64,000 nt of DNA from an uncultured Christensenella sp. (lineage in GTDB: Bacteria; Bacillota; Clostridia; Christensenellales; Borkfalkiaceae): positions 49,564 to 113,563 of the forward strand of contig CAJUHT010000004.1 in the NCBI GenBank assembly GCA_910586035.1. The letters are read 5' to 3'. The translations under genes and the position numbers were made by a program. The notes under the pieces were generated by a model. It had not been told where the DNA came from. It made no database searches and saw only the letters and a program-made list of their open reading frames with translations. Of this stretch, positions 40,099 to 48,662 are shown piece by piece (within the stretch, counting starts at the first letter, position 1; each line of letters starts with the position of its first letter).

Positions 40099-42957
40099 TT
40101 AAATAGTCATATCCAGCCCGTTTTCGCTTACGTACGAACACCAGATTCCGTTTTCGAGAATTTCTTCCCTTGCAACTTCTTTAACGAACGCTTCCGTTTC
40201 CGCTTGGGAATTTCCTTTAACCTCTTTCCACCTTTCGTAAGCCGAGGCGTAAAATTTAATCATCTTTTTATTGTCTTCCGCCTTGCGACCGTACGCCATT
40301 TTTCCCAGACCGCCCGCCAGCAGTAACGAAAGCGCGGAAACCGAGCCCAGCAAAATAGCAGTAAAGTTGCGGTAAGACAGGCTGTAAAAAATAGCGTGCT
40401 CCCAAAACCAATCTGCGTTTTGCGCCCTTTTAATAAGAGCGACTATTTCCAGCGCGGAAATAAATAAGTAAATTACTACGGCGGCGATTTTAAGCGTTAC
40501 GGACAGCGTCCCGCACAGTTTAGCCCGCTTGTCGTTGGGCTTCCTCTTGGAGGTATGATAATTCAATTGCCCCGTAGGTTTTGTGTTGTTGCCTATCCAC
40601 ACCTCGATAACTTGACTTACGTCGGCTTTTATATTTTCCTTGCCGCCGATTACTTCCAGCGCCTGAATCGCCTTTTCTATCCACGCCATATCCACCTTTT
40701 GCGACCAGGCGTAAAGATGGCACACGTTGAAGCCGCTTATTTCGGAAATACACAGGGAGATATAAAACTGTATTCTTAAAGCTTCGGCAAAGGCGCGGTA
40801 CTCCACGAATTTTTTGTGATAATTCTTTTTATTGCCGCACAGCACCAGACACAACATTAAAATGAGCGCCGCGGTACAGGCGAACATTGCATACGGGCAA
40901 GAAGCGTCGTCGTAAATCAAAAAGGCGAATACCAACAACGCGCCTATAAAGGCGAGGCTCTTTATAAACGGCACATATCTTTTACCGTTATTAAAGCAAG
41001 AAAGTCCGTCGGCTTTAACGTAATGCCGCCGCAAATTTTTGCGGTAACCGTCAAGCCCTTCCGCGTCCTTCCAAAGCCTGACCGCGTTATCGTCCGTCTT
41101 GATTTTTTCGGAGTTGTATTTATCCGTCTTTGAAATTATATTTTTTAAAAAAGCGGGAGGGTTTAAATTTTCGTCGGTTATATCTAAAAGTAAATAGTCC
41201 TGATAGCGTTCGCCCTCGTCGCCCGTAAGACAGCTTGTAAGCCACTTTCTGTTAATATCCGCCTTATCGTCGCCGCTCTGCCTGCGCGTCTTTATCCAAA
41301 CCACCGCAGTATCGTTTATAAGCCCCGGTTTAAACAGCTTATCCCTGTCCAGAAATTTATGTTCCAAAGCGAACTTTATTACTTCCACCGTGCCGCAGCC
41401 GTACTTGGTCTTAGGCTCTTTGCCGTCCCACAGCGCAAGCAAAATATGGGAATGTTCCGCCATATAAATGCCGAGCTGGCGGTACTCGTAGCTTTCCTCG
41501 TCCGTGTTTGCCGCCCTTTTGAGCCACTCCCCGTTTTTCTCGGCATCGGGCGCGTATATGATTTTTTGGGCGCGCGCAAGATAGTAATCTAACTTTTCCC
41601 TGTCGGCGGCGTCCTTTGCCTCCGCTTCCGCGATGTCCTGCGCGGTGGCGTTTATATTTCTTTTTGCGGCTTGCAGATGCACGTCGAAACTCTTTTTATA
41701 CTTGTCTATCGCACAGGGAAGCACGGCGTACACGTCCATTCCCAAACCGAAAGCCGCCTCCGCGCACAGCATATCCGCCCCCTGCGCAAACGCGTTGAGC
41801 ATAATAACGGGCGTATGCCCTTTACCCTTTTTTCCGCCGTTACAAAGCTCTTTTATCTGCGTAAGACTTTTTTTAACCTCCGCGCCGAGCAACGCACCGT
41901 CCCCTTCAACGAGGTCCCTGTGCCCCGTAACGCCCACGATTACGGGTATTTTTCCATCGTGATTTTCCTCTTCCCAGGCAAACGCAAAACGTATAAAATG
42001 CTTCTTTTCTTCGCCCTTTTTTAAAACGGGCTGTTCGAAAGCGGGGTTATTTATGGCGTCGGGGCAAAACTGCGGTTCAAGACAAAAGCCCCCGAATTTA
42101 TTGTACACGCCGCTTTTACCCGCAACGCCTTTGAGCTGACCGCCCGAATAGAATTGCAGGCAGGGCATATCCGTATACACGTCCATTTTTATGCCCGTAG
42201 CCTTGCCCTCCGCGTGCGCCGCGTGTTCGCCGTTTAATACGTAATTGTGGTCGTACCCAAGCGTTGCCGCAAGACTTTTGTCGCCTATATGTTTGCCTAT
42301 CGCCTTTAAGCGGGTAAAGTCGAAGGGCGTGCCCTTTACCCCTCTTTTTTCGCCCGTGGGAATGAGTCCGCCGTCGACGGGCGTGTAGTAATCGGCGTTT
42401 ATTTTAAGCATATTGCCGCGGCAATCGCCGTTTTGCTCTCCGTCCAGATTGAAATACGCGTGATTTGTGGGGCACCACAAGGTGTCCGCGTCGCTCACCG
42501 CGCCATACCCGATAATCAGCGCGCTGTTCTCGATTTTAAAAGTTACGGTAAACTTTAAATTGCCGGGATAGTTTTCCTCTCCGTCCGCGCTGAGGTACTC
42601 CAAAGTTACGCAGTCGTCGCTCTCCTGCGTTACGGTAAACTTCTTTTTATCGAAGCCCTCGTTGCCGCCGTGCAAATGGTTTTCGCCGTCGTTTGCGTTG
42701 AGGGCGTACCGCTTGCCGTTAAGCGCGAACCCGCCCTTGGCTATTCTGTTGGCAACCCTGCCTATCGTCGCGCCCGCATAGCAACCGCTTTTAACGTAAT
42801 CGCTTACCGACTTGAAGCCGAAGACCACGTCGACGCCGTTTACGCGTATGGCGTTTATTCTTGCGCCCACCTCGCAAATATCCGCTTCCAAGCCGCCGCC
42901 CTTCACCGTGTAAACGTACACGTTTTTACCTTCGATTTTATCGTAAATAATTTTCAT
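40099..42957 (-). CDS. Galactose mutarotase fused to SLOG-like and SLATT-like domains
   Basis: 952 aa in one uninterrupted frame. Residues 1-333 are an aldose 1-epimerase: HLHGG (94-98), the catalytic-type His166 in TNHAYFNL, Asp236 in GYDHNY and Glu294 in LEPQ. Residues 337-600 look like a SLOG (Rossmann-type nucleotide-binding) domain: IVGVTGHRDL (340-349), GADMLCAEAAFGLGMDVYAVLP (from 393), HILLALWDGK (504-513) and CGTVEVIKFAL. Residues 640-930 contain four predicted membrane helices (about 664-682, 689-707, 821-842, 864-883) and helical linkers like SLATT, the 2TM effector domain linked to SLOG. SLOG-SLATT pairs are predicted nucleotide-sensing membrane effectors. The mutarotase fusion is unusual. 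A weak promoter lies at 43021-43047. Confidence 0.82.
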   Translation of the reverse strand: MKIIYDKIEGKNVYVYTVKGGGLEADICEVGARINAIRVNGVDVVFGFKSVSDYVKSGCYAGATIGRVANRIAKGGFALNGKRYALNANDGENHLHGGNEGFDKKKFTVTQESDDCVTLEYLSADGEENYPGNLKFTVTFKIENSALIIGYGAVSDADTLWCPTNHAYFNLDGEQNGDCRGNMLKINADYYTPVDGGLIPTGEKRGVKGTPFDFTRLKAIGKHIGDKSLAATLGYDHNYVLNGEHAAHAEGKATGIKMDVYTDMPCLQFYSGGQLKGVAGKSGVYNKFGGFCLEPQFCPDAINNPAFEQPVLKKGEEKKHFIRFAFAWEEENHDGKIPVIVGVTGHRDLVEGDGALLGAEVKKSLTQIKELCNGGKKGKGHTPVIMLNAFAQGADMLCAEAAFGLGMDVYAVLPCAIDKYKKSFDVHLQAAKRNINATAQDIAEAEAKDAADREKLDYYLARAQKIIYAPDAEKNGEWLKRAANTDEESYEYRQLGIYMAEHSHILLALWDGKEPKTKYGCGTVEVIKFALEHKFLDRDKLFKPGLINDTAVVWIKTRRQSGDDKADINRKWLTSCLTGDEGERYQDYLLLDITDENLNPPAFLKNIISKTDKYNSEKIKTDDNAVRLWKDAEGLDGYRKNLRRHYVKADGLSCFNNGKRYVPFIKSLAFIGALLVFAFLIYDDASCPYAMFACTAALILMLCLVLCGNKKNYHKKFVEYRAFAEALRIQFYISLCISEISGFNVCHLYAWSQKVDMAWIEKAIQALEVIGGKENIKADVSQVIEVWIGNNTKPTGQLNYHTSKRKPNDKRAKLCGTLSVTLKIAAVVIYLFISALEIVALIKRAQNADWFWEHAIFYSLSYRNFTAILLGSVSALSLLLAGGLGKMAYGRKAEDNKKMIKFYASAYERWKEVKGNSQAETEAFVKEVAREEILENGIWCSYVSENGLDMTI

Positions 42958-43053
42958 ATCTTTACCTGATTATTTTAAACCGCGCTATTGCGCGCCTCTT
43001 TAACTTTTTACCTTTCGACTATTTTATTAACCGTAAACCAATTTCAACTTTCT

Positions 43054-43613
43054 TTACATAGGTCTTAAATTTTTATTCAGTCTGTCGACTATCCACAAAA
43101 GCCGTTTTTCCCTGCCCGCCTCCGTCTTGGCGTCGAAATATGCGCGGGCGTAAGTTTTTTTAACCGACTGCGGCATAGCCTGAAAATTGGCATAGGCGGA
43201 CGGGTAATCTTTTAATAACAGGCTAAGCTCGGCTATTGCCTCCTCCCCAAGCGACATTAAATCGACCGCGTTCCACCGTCCGTTGCGCTTGGCTTCCTTT
43301 ATCTTCTCCCTGCCGTACTCGGTCATAAGTCCGCGGGCTTCGAGGTCGGCGACAAGCGCCTTGTTTTTATCCGACCACTTACCGTCAGCCCTGCGCGGCG
43401 CAAAATACTTTTTATAGGTTTTGTTGTCAACGCTCTTCATCTGCCCGTCTATCCAGCCGAAGCACAGCGCTTCTTCCAGCGCTTCCGCCGCCGCAAGCGT
43501 TTTCACACCGCCGCTCTTACCGAATAAATCCAATAGCCCTCGCTTATATTACAGTTGCCTTTCAATCAATTTCCGAATTGTTCCCTGCCCGCAAATAACA
43601 ATTCGCCGTTCAT
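43054..43613 (-). pseudogene. Broken YdeI/OmpD-associated family gene
   Basis: The last 150 codons match the YdeI/OmdA family (LEEALCFGWIDGQMKSVD, then FAPRRADGKWSDKNK). Upstream, family-like sequence continues but is broken twice. From the ATG at 43613 the frame reads 15 codons (GELLFAGREQFGN) and meets TGA at 43566-43568 where Trp is expected. It goes on as LKGNCNISEGYW and then needs a frameshift near 43535 to join FGKSGGVKT. The intact part alone lacks the normal start. The ATG overlaps the stop of the preceding gene, showing it was once in that operon. Confidence 0.75.
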
Positions 43614-44059
43614 ATCTTCCTCTTTTCATACTTCTCTTTCGCATAGGCGTGGGCTTCGGCAATGAGCGGCTTCAACTCCTCGAACCTTTCGGCGGAGGGA
43701 TTTAAACAGCACAGCCAACTCAGCCAACCGTACACGGGGTGGGGCATAATTTTATCGTTTGCCGTAAAATCGTATTTCATATCAATAACGCCGCCCTTTT
43801 TCGGTCGCGCGGGGATATTGCCGTATAAATTTAAAAAAGTTTGCCGCCTTACGCCTAAATTTACGCGGTAAACCGAGTTGCGGTCGAGGTGCGAAGAGCG
43901 GTCGTTTTCGCCGTCTTTCTCTTTAACTGTCAGCACGTACACGCCCCGCTTCAATTTATTTTCGGGGTTGTAGAATACGCCCCTCTCGCCCCAACTTTCC
44001 ACTACGGCAACGCCGCTTAAATTTTGCACGCAGTAATCTATAATTTCGTCCGCGAGCAT
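43610..44059 (-). CDS. DUF6194-like protein
   Basis: 149 aa. The segment GERGVFYNPENKLKRGVYVL followed by KEKDGENDRSSHLDR and YRVNLGVRRQTF resembles DUF6194, a family of unknown function. The start MLADEIIDYCVQN at 44059 is preferred. The longer frame upstream lies within the ferredoxin gene. The gene overlaps the end of that gene by 22 bases and overlaps the broken YdeI gene downstream by four bases, so all three formed one operon. Confidence 0.7.
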   Translation of the reverse strand: MLADEIIDYCVQNLSGVAVVESWGERGVFYNPENKLKRGVYVLTVKEKDGENDRSSHLDRNSVYRVNLGVRRQTFLNLYGNIPARPKKGGVIDMKYDFTANDKIMPHPVYGWLSWLCCLNPSAERFEELKPLIAEAHAYAKEKYEKRKI

Positions 44060-44826
44060 AAAGTATCTCCGTAATCTTCGTATTTGTTCTGAACGTAAAC
44101 GCGCTTGCCCAACAAATTTATAGCCTTTTGCGGACAGCGGGAAAAACAGCGGTAACACATAGTGCATTTGCCGTTAAATTCAGCTTTGCCGTTCTCTATT
44201 TTTATGTTCTGCATAGGGCAAACGCCCGCGCATATACCGCAACCAACGCACTTTTTGCCGTCCGCATTTATTTTATTATAGTACTTTTTTGTTTTGCCGC
44301 CGAAATACAGCCTTTGCCCCAACAGCCCCGCGATATGCGCGAAAACGCCCAAACCGTTCCGCGTATATTTGCCGCGTTCGATACTTGCAACCGCCCTGTC
44401 GATTTTTTCGTCCGCTTTTTTTATAAGCCCGCGGTTTTGAGCGGGCGACTTCTTTAAGATTTTTACGTCGCCTATACTGTCGGGCATTTTCAGGTGCAGT
44501 CCGCCCGCAACGTTAGCCCCGTACTTTTTAAACAGCCTTGCCGCGCAACCCGCGCCGTCGCCGCTGAACATTGCCATAGTACAAATTATAAAAACGCTTT
44601 TGCCGCGCCAAAGCCCGGCGTTGTCAACAATGAAATCGCGCACAATTTTGGGCAGGTCGGAATAGTACACGGGGTAGGCGAACACTATTTCTCGCGCGCC
44701 CTTCGCCGCCTCCGCCGCCTGCGGAGTTTCGAGCGCGAACGTTTCCGCACCGCTCTCTATTCCGTTTAAAAATCTTTCGATACAGCGCTTCGTATTACCC
44801 GTGCCGCTGAAATAAATTCCCGTCAT
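44038..44826 (-). CDS. EFR1-family flavodoxin-ferredoxin protein
   Basis: 262 aa, joining two electron-carrier modules. Residues 1 to about 150 are flavodoxin-like (YFSGTGNTKRCI phosphate loop at 5-16; FAYPVYYSDLP). Residues about 195-245 hold two 4Fe-4S motifs, CVGCGICAGVC and CTMCYRCFSRCP. This is the EFR1 ferredoxin type common in gut Clostridia, thought to shuttle electrons in the cytosol. An extended -10 (TGTTATGAT, 44845-44853) and a GAGGAG ribosome binding site precede it. First gene of a small operon. Confidence 0.85.
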   Translation of the reverse strand: MTGIYFSGTGNTKRCIERFLNGIESGAETFALETPQAAEAAKGAREIVFAYPVYYSDLPKIVRDFIVDNAGLWRGKSVFIICTMAMFSGDGAGCAARLFKKYGANVAGGLHLKMPDSIGDVKILKKSPAQNRGLIKKADEKIDRAVASIERGKYTRNGLGVFAHIAGLLGQRLYFGGKTKKYYNKINADGKKCVGCGICAGVCPMQNIKIENGKAEFNGKCTMCYRCFSRCPQKAINLLGKRVYVQNKYEDYGDTLCSRTKL

Positions 44827-44881
44827 TTTGCTCCTCTCTATTCAATCATAACATTTTTTAATTGAAATTGAAAGGGATATA

Positions 44882-44910
44882 TTGCGATTTTACCTGCCGT
44901 ATGTTAAAAT
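44882..44910 (+). promoter_or_regulatory. Promoter giving a leaderless start
   Basis: TTGCGA (44882-44887), a 17-base spacer and TAAAAT (44905-44910). The ATG at 44917 is only 6 bases after the -10, so transcription should begin at or next to the start codon. There is no ribosome binding site. Confidence 0.7.
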
Positions 44911-44916
44911 TTTTGT

Positions 44917-45393
44917 ATGAATAATTTTGAAGTACAGCAAATTGCAAAGCAGACTTTTAAATATTTGCAAGCCAATATACGCGTCGGTATGCCTCTGCCC
45001 GAATTAAGAAAAATTGCGGAGGAAAAAATGACGGAGCTTGGCGCAACTTCTTTTTGGTATTGGGACGTGGGTGCGTTTATATTTTCAGGCGGGGACACCG
45101 CTTTGTCGGTTTCGGGAAAGCACTATAAAACCGCCGAAAAAGTTATTGCCGAAAACGACGTTATCACCGTAGATTTAAGCCCGCAGGTCGGCAACGTATG
45201 GGGCGATTTTGCGCGGACGATTATCATAGAAGACGGCAAGGTAATACCGTCGACTGACAGGATAAAAAACAAAGAATGGAAAAACGGATTGCTTGCCGAA
45301 GAAAAATTGCACGGCGAACTTATGAATTTCGCATCACCCGAAACGACATTCGAAGAATTGTATTTTTATATGAACGACCGCCTTAAAACCTGA
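44917..45393 (+). pseudogene. M24 metallopeptidase-like gene, C-terminally truncated
   Basis: 158 aa resembling the start of a small M24 (Xaa-Pro aminopeptidase-like) protein: IRVGMPLPELRKIAEEKM, SFWYWDVGAFIFSGGDT, and ITVDLSPQVGNVWGDFARTI with the first two Asp metal ligands. It then stops at NDRLKT, so the second half with the His and two Glu ligands is missing. No continuation is found in other frames after the stop. It is probably an inactive remnant, though the promoter and reading frame are intact and a shorter product could be made. The start appears leaderless. Confidence 0.65.
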
Positions 45394-45513
45394 TTTACCA
45401 TTGATTATAACATTAAAGTCAAACACCGTCAATACCCTGATGAAAATCAAAAAGACTATTAAGAGCAGACCTTATTAAATACGTTTAAGCCGTATACAGA
45501 AACTATTTAAATA

Positions 45514-45549
45514 ATAAAGACGGCGTATTTTAAAATACGCCGTCTTTAT
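45514..45549 (-). terminator. Terminator after tRNA-Arg
   Basis: A near-perfect palindrome (17-base arms 45514-45530 and 45533-45549), starting right at the tRNA CCA end. It is A/T-rich at the base and followed by a T-rich tract on the minus strand. Confidence 0.85.
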
Positions 45550-45625
45550 GGTGTGCCCGACTGGATTCGAACCAGCGGCACCGAGCGTCGGAGGCTCGTG
45601 CTCTATCCAACTGAGCTACGGACAC
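45549..45625 (-). tRNA. tRNA-Arg (anticodon CCG), CCA encoded
   Basis: A 74-base cloverleaf plus encoded CCA. The acceptor stem is GTGTCCG with CGGGCAC. The D arm has GCTCAGTTGGATAGAGC. The anticodon stem CGAGC/GCTCG holds loop CTCCGAC, giving anticodon CCG for CGG codons. The T arm has GGTTCGAATCC. Discriminator base is A. Confidence 0.95.
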
Positions 45626-45700
45626 ACACCGAATTTTAATTGAAAATAGCCGCAGGGCAATTTTCAACCTTTTATATTTTATCTTCCGCACGGGTAAAAG

Positions 45701-46909
45701 TCAACCTTTCGCGTACGCGTTGACGATACCCTTTAAAATTTCCACCGTCTTTTGCATTGCCTGCACGGAAATATACTCATTAAGTCCGTGAGCGTTACGC
45801 CCGCCCGTACAAACGTTGGGGCAGGGCAAGCCCATAAAGGAAAGCGAAGAGCCGTCGGTACCGCCCCTTATGGGGAAAATCAACGGCGTAACGCCCGCCG
45901 CAAGCATTGCCGCCTTGGCGTTTTCCACAAGGTGCATATGCGGAGCAATCACCTCCGCGCAGTTATAATATTGGTCGCGCATAGAGAGTTGAAGCCTGCC
46001 GCCGTATTCTCCGTTCAGCTTTTCGACTACCGCGCGCACAAAATCTTTGCGCCTATCAAACTCCGCCCCGTCGTGGTCGCGGATAATGCCGTTTACCGTG
46101 CAACTCTCCACGCCGCCGCAAATTTCCGTTACAAAATAGTACCCCTCTCTGCCCTCGGTAGTTTCGGGGCGTTGACTTTCAGGAAGCGCGCAAATAAACT
46201 TGTTTGCCACGGCTACGGCGTTTATCATTTTGCCCTTAGCCTGCCCGGGGTGAATGTTTACGCCTTCTATCTTTATTTGGAAGCAAGCGCCGTTAAAAGT
46301 TTCGTAAGATATTTCCCCCAGCTCCTCGCCGTCGACGGTGTAGGCAAAATCGCACCCGAATTTTTTCACGTCGAACAGCTTTGCGCCGTGCCCTATTTCC
46401 TCGTCGGGAGTAAACGCAACGCCTATATCCCCGTGCTTTACTTCGGGGTGGCAAACAAGGTATTCCAACAGCGCCATAATCTCGGCGATGCCCGCCTTGT
46501 CGTCCGCGCCCAGCACGGTAGTACCGTCGGAAGAAATAATTTGCTGACCCGCCAATTCGTTCAGTTCGGGGAAGTCGGCAACGCTTATTTTGCCCGTTGG
46601 CAGGCATATATCCCCGCCCGAATAGTTGTGCACCATAGGTTTAACGCCTCTGCCGCTCGGCTTTTCAACCGTGTCGATGTGCGCGATAAAACCTATCGAA
46701 TGCGCCGCCTTGCAGTTTGCGGGCAAGCGGGAATACACGTATGAATTGGGCGTAACTTCGGCTTTAAGCCCCAAAGCTTCAAGCTCGCAGACAAGCATTT
46801 GCGCCAGATTTTTCTGGCAGTCGGAGGAGGGCGTAACGCCGAAATTTTCCTCGCAGCTGGGAGTATCAACGCGCACGTAGCGCAAAAATTTTTGTTCGAC
46901 CGCTTCCAT
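45701..46909 (-). CDS. pepT: Peptidase T (tripeptidase)
   Basis: 402 aa, a cytosolic zinc tripeptidase of the M20 family that finishes peptide breakdown. Metal-site motifs are clear: GFIAHIDTVE (about residues 72-81), VLGADDKAGIAE (about 133-144), FTPDEEIGHGA, the Asp in AYTVDGEELG and His in GGRNAHGLNEY near the C-terminus. It starts 3 bases after the stop codon of the small DUF4250 gene and shares its promoter. Confidence 0.96.
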   Translation of the reverse strand: MEAVEQKFLRYVRVDTPSCEENFGVTPSSDCQKNLAQMLVCELEALGLKAEVTPNSYVYSRLPANCKAAHSIGFIAHIDTVEKPSGRGVKPMVHNYSGGDICLPTGKISVADFPELNELAGQQIISSDGTTVLGADDKAGIAEIMALLEYLVCHPEVKHGDIGVAFTPDEEIGHGAKLFDVKKFGCDFAYTVDGEELGEISYETFNGACFQIKIEGVNIHPGQAKGKMINAVAVANKFICALPESQRPETTEGREGYYFVTEICGGVESCTVNGIIRDHDGAEFDRRKDFVRAVVEKLNGEYGGRLQLSMRDQYYNCAEVIAPHMHLVENAKAAMLAAGVTPLIFPIRGGTDGSSLSFMGLPCPNVCTGGRNAHGLNEYISVQAMQKTVEILKGIVNAYAKG

Positions 46910-46912
46910 AAA

Positions 46913-47095
46913 TTACAACCTCTTAAAAGCGCAGTTTTCGCCGTCGTAAACGTAGCCGTATTCCGCCAGCCGCGCAACCACCTCTTGCTCCTCCGCGCAG
47001 TACCGCGCGCAGAAATCGCCCAGCTCCTCGCCGTCGCGCAGAGCCGTATTTACAAGGGAAAGCAAAATGAAATTATCGGCGGGTAAACTGCTCAT
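46913..47095 (-). CDS. DUF4250 small protein
   Basis: 60 aa. The pattern LPADNFILLSLVNTALRDG followed by DFCARYCAEEQEVVARLAEYGY matches DUF4250, a small family of unknown function widespread in Clostridia. It forms an operon with pepT. The ATG is only 6 bases after a perfect TATAAT and has no ribosome binding site, so it appears to be translated from a leaderless message. Confidence 0.85.
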   Translation of the reverse strand: MSSLPADNFILLSLVNTALRDGEELGDFCARYCAEEQEVVARLAEYGYVYDGENCAFKRL

Positions 47096-47101
47096 ACTGC
47101 A

Positions 47102-47130
47102 ATTATATCACCCCGAAGAATAATATGCAA
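47102..47130 (-). promoter_or_regulatory. Leaderless promoter of the DUF4250-pepT operon
   Basis: On the minus strand there is TTGCAT (complement at 47125-47130), a 17-base spacer and TATAAT (47102-47107), then six bases and the ATG. It is divergent from the mnmA promoter. Confidence 0.82.
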
Positions 47131-47139
47131 TTCATTTTA

Positions 47140-47168
47140 TTGCAAACGCCGCCGCGCCGTGCTATAAT
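47140..47168 (+). promoter_or_regulatory. Near-leaderless promoter of mnmA
   Basis: TTGCAA (47140-47145), a 17-base spacer and TATAAT (47163-47168). The ATG follows after eight bases, so the transcript would carry 0-2 untranslated bases and no ribosome binding site. Confidence 0.82.
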
Positions 47169-47176
47169 TTGCATAT

Positions 47177-48253
47177 ATGAAAACTGTCGTGGTAGGAATG
47201 AGCGGCGGAGTGGACAGCTCGGTTGCCGCACTGCTCTTGAAGGAGCAGGGTTACAACGTAATAGGGCTGTTTATGCTAAATTGGGAAGAAACGGGCGAAA
47301 ACGGCGCCTGCACGGCGGAGAGCGACTACGCCGACGTGCGGAGGGTGTGCGCTCTTTTGGATATACCCTATTACAGCGTAAACTTTGCAAAGCAGTATCG
47401 GGAGCGCGTTTTTAAGCACTTTTTAGAGGAGTACGCAGCTGGCAGAACGCCCAACCCCGACGTGCTGTGCAACCGCGAAATAAAGTTTGGACCATTCCGC
47501 GAGTACGCGCTTTCGCTCGGCGCCGACTACATAGCCACGGGACATTATTGCGGCGTGAGCCACAATTCAGACGGCAGTCATCACCTGTTAAAGGCGCGCG
47601 ATTGCGGCAAGGACCAGACGTATTTTTTAAATCAGGTAACGCAAAAACAGCTTGAACGCGTGCTGTTCCCCCTTGCAGATTTGCCCAAGGAGCAGGTGCG
47701 CGCCATTGCCGAAAAGCATTCGCTTGCCACCGCAAAGAAAAAGGATTCCACGGGGATATGCTTTATAGGCGAGCGCAACTTCCGCAAATTTTTAATGGAG
47801 TACCTGCCCGCGCAGTCGGGTAAAATACTCACGCTGGACGGCGAGGAAGTCGGCGAACACGTGGGGCTTATGCACTATACAATAGGTCAGCGGCGGGGCG
47901 TAAACCTCGGCGGCAAAAGGGGCGAGGACGGCAGATGGTTTGTAGTAAAAAAGGACGTTAAAAACAATGTTTTGTACGTATCCCACGGCGACGAAAGCCC
48001 GCTGTACTCGGTTGAGTGCGAAGTTGGCGGACTAAATTGGATAGGTTTCACCCCCCCGCAAACGCCTTTCGGGTGTACGGCAAAATTCCGTTACAGACAG
48101 GGCGAGCAAAAGGTAACCGTGCACTTTAACGGAGAGCGGGCGCGCGTTGTGTTTGCGGAGAAACAGCGAGCCGTTACCGAGGGGCAGTACGCGGTGTTTT
48201 ACGACGAAACGCGGTGCCTTGGCGGCGGCGTTATAGAAAAGGTTATATATTGA
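47177..48253 (+). CDS. mnmA: tRNA-specific 2-thiouridylase MnmA
   Basis: 358 aa, adds sulfur to U34 of tRNA-Glu, -Gln and -Lys. The PP-loop GMSGGVDSSV is at residues 7-16, the two catalytic cysteines are Cys98 (DVLCNREIKF) and Cys195 (GICFIGER), and the C-terminal beta-barrel contains HYTIGQRRGVNLGG. Length is normal. The start at the first ATG is nearly at the predicted transcription start. A 12-bp terminator follows. Confidence 0.97.
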   Translation: MKTVVVGMSGGVDSSVAALLLKEQGYNVIGLFMLNWEETGENGACTAESDYADVRRVCALLDIPYYSVNFAKQYRERVFKHFLEEYAAGRTPNPDVLCNREIKFGPFREYALSLGADYIATGHYCGVSHNSDGSHHLLKARDCGKDQTYFLNQVTQKQLERVLFPLADLPKEQVRAIAEKHSLATAKKKDSTGICFIGERNFRKFLMEYLPAQSGKILTLDGEEVGEHVGLMHYTIGQRRGVNLGGKRGEDGRWFVVKKDVKNNVLYVSHGDESPLYSVECEVGGLNWIGFTPPQTPFGCTAKFRYRQGEQKVTVHFNGERARVVFAEKQRAVTEGQYAVFYDETRCLGGGVIEKVIY

Positions 48254-48259
48254 AAGAGC

Positions 48260-48300
48260 GCGGGCGAAAGTCAGTTTTTAACAAACTTACTTTCGCCCGC
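48260..48300 (+). terminator. Terminator after mnmA
   Basis: A 12-bp stem gcgggcgaaagt/actttcgcccgc (48260-48271 with 48289-48300) with a 17-base loop, starting 7 bases after the stop codon and followed by a short T-rich stretch. Confidence 0.8.
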
Positions 48301-48381
48301 TTCTATGCCTATAAGCTAATTTCTTTGTCCACGTTTGTGGGTAGCAAAGTTTTTTATAATCGTTTATGATATGCTCGGCGT

Positions 48382-48588
48382 ATGAACTTATTTGTTGAAA
48401 GGCTTAAAGAATTGAGAAAAACAGAAAGAATAAGCCAGCAAAAACTTGCGAAAATATTGAACGTATCGCCCAATTGCATTAGTAGTTGGGAAAGGGGCAA
48501 AGGCGAACCTAATTTAGATATAATAATTGCCATTGCCAAATATTTTGACGTAACTTGCGGCTACCTCTTAGGAGTGGAAGATTATTGA
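48382..48588 (+). CDS. XRE-family HTH regulator
   Basis: A 68-aa single-domain Cro/C1-type DNA-binding protein: RLKELRKTERISQQKLAKIL, turn, recognition helix SPNCISSWERGKGEP, and the end VTCGYLLGVEDY. It is related to the XRE gene at 21127. Two -10-like hexamers lie upstream (TATAAT at 48355-48360, TATGAT at 48365-48370), and no clear ribosome binding site is seen, so the leader is short. Targets are unknown. It is followed by a repeat-rich intergenic region. Confidence 0.85.
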   Translation: MNLFVERLKELRKTERISQQKLAKILNVSPNCISSWERGKGEPNLDIIIAIAKYFDVTCGYLLGVEDY

Positions 48589-48603
48589 GTTGCAACCACT
48601 ACT

Positions 48604-48632
48604 CTTGTCTTCCCCCTTAGCAAAGGGACAAG
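48604..48632 (+). repeat. Partial REP-like hairpin, copy 1
   Basis: cttgtc and gacaag enclose ccctt/aaggg. It matches the first half of copy 2 but lacks the second hairpin. Confidence 0.55.
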
Positions 48633-48662
48633 CAATGTATATTTAAAACTTACCACCTTAAA

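Noticed and set aside
43566..43568. TGA read as Trp (alternative genetic code)
   Set aside because: TGA ends adk, map and infA at exactly the expected places, and a frameshift is also needed in the same gene. A pseudogene is the simpler explanation.
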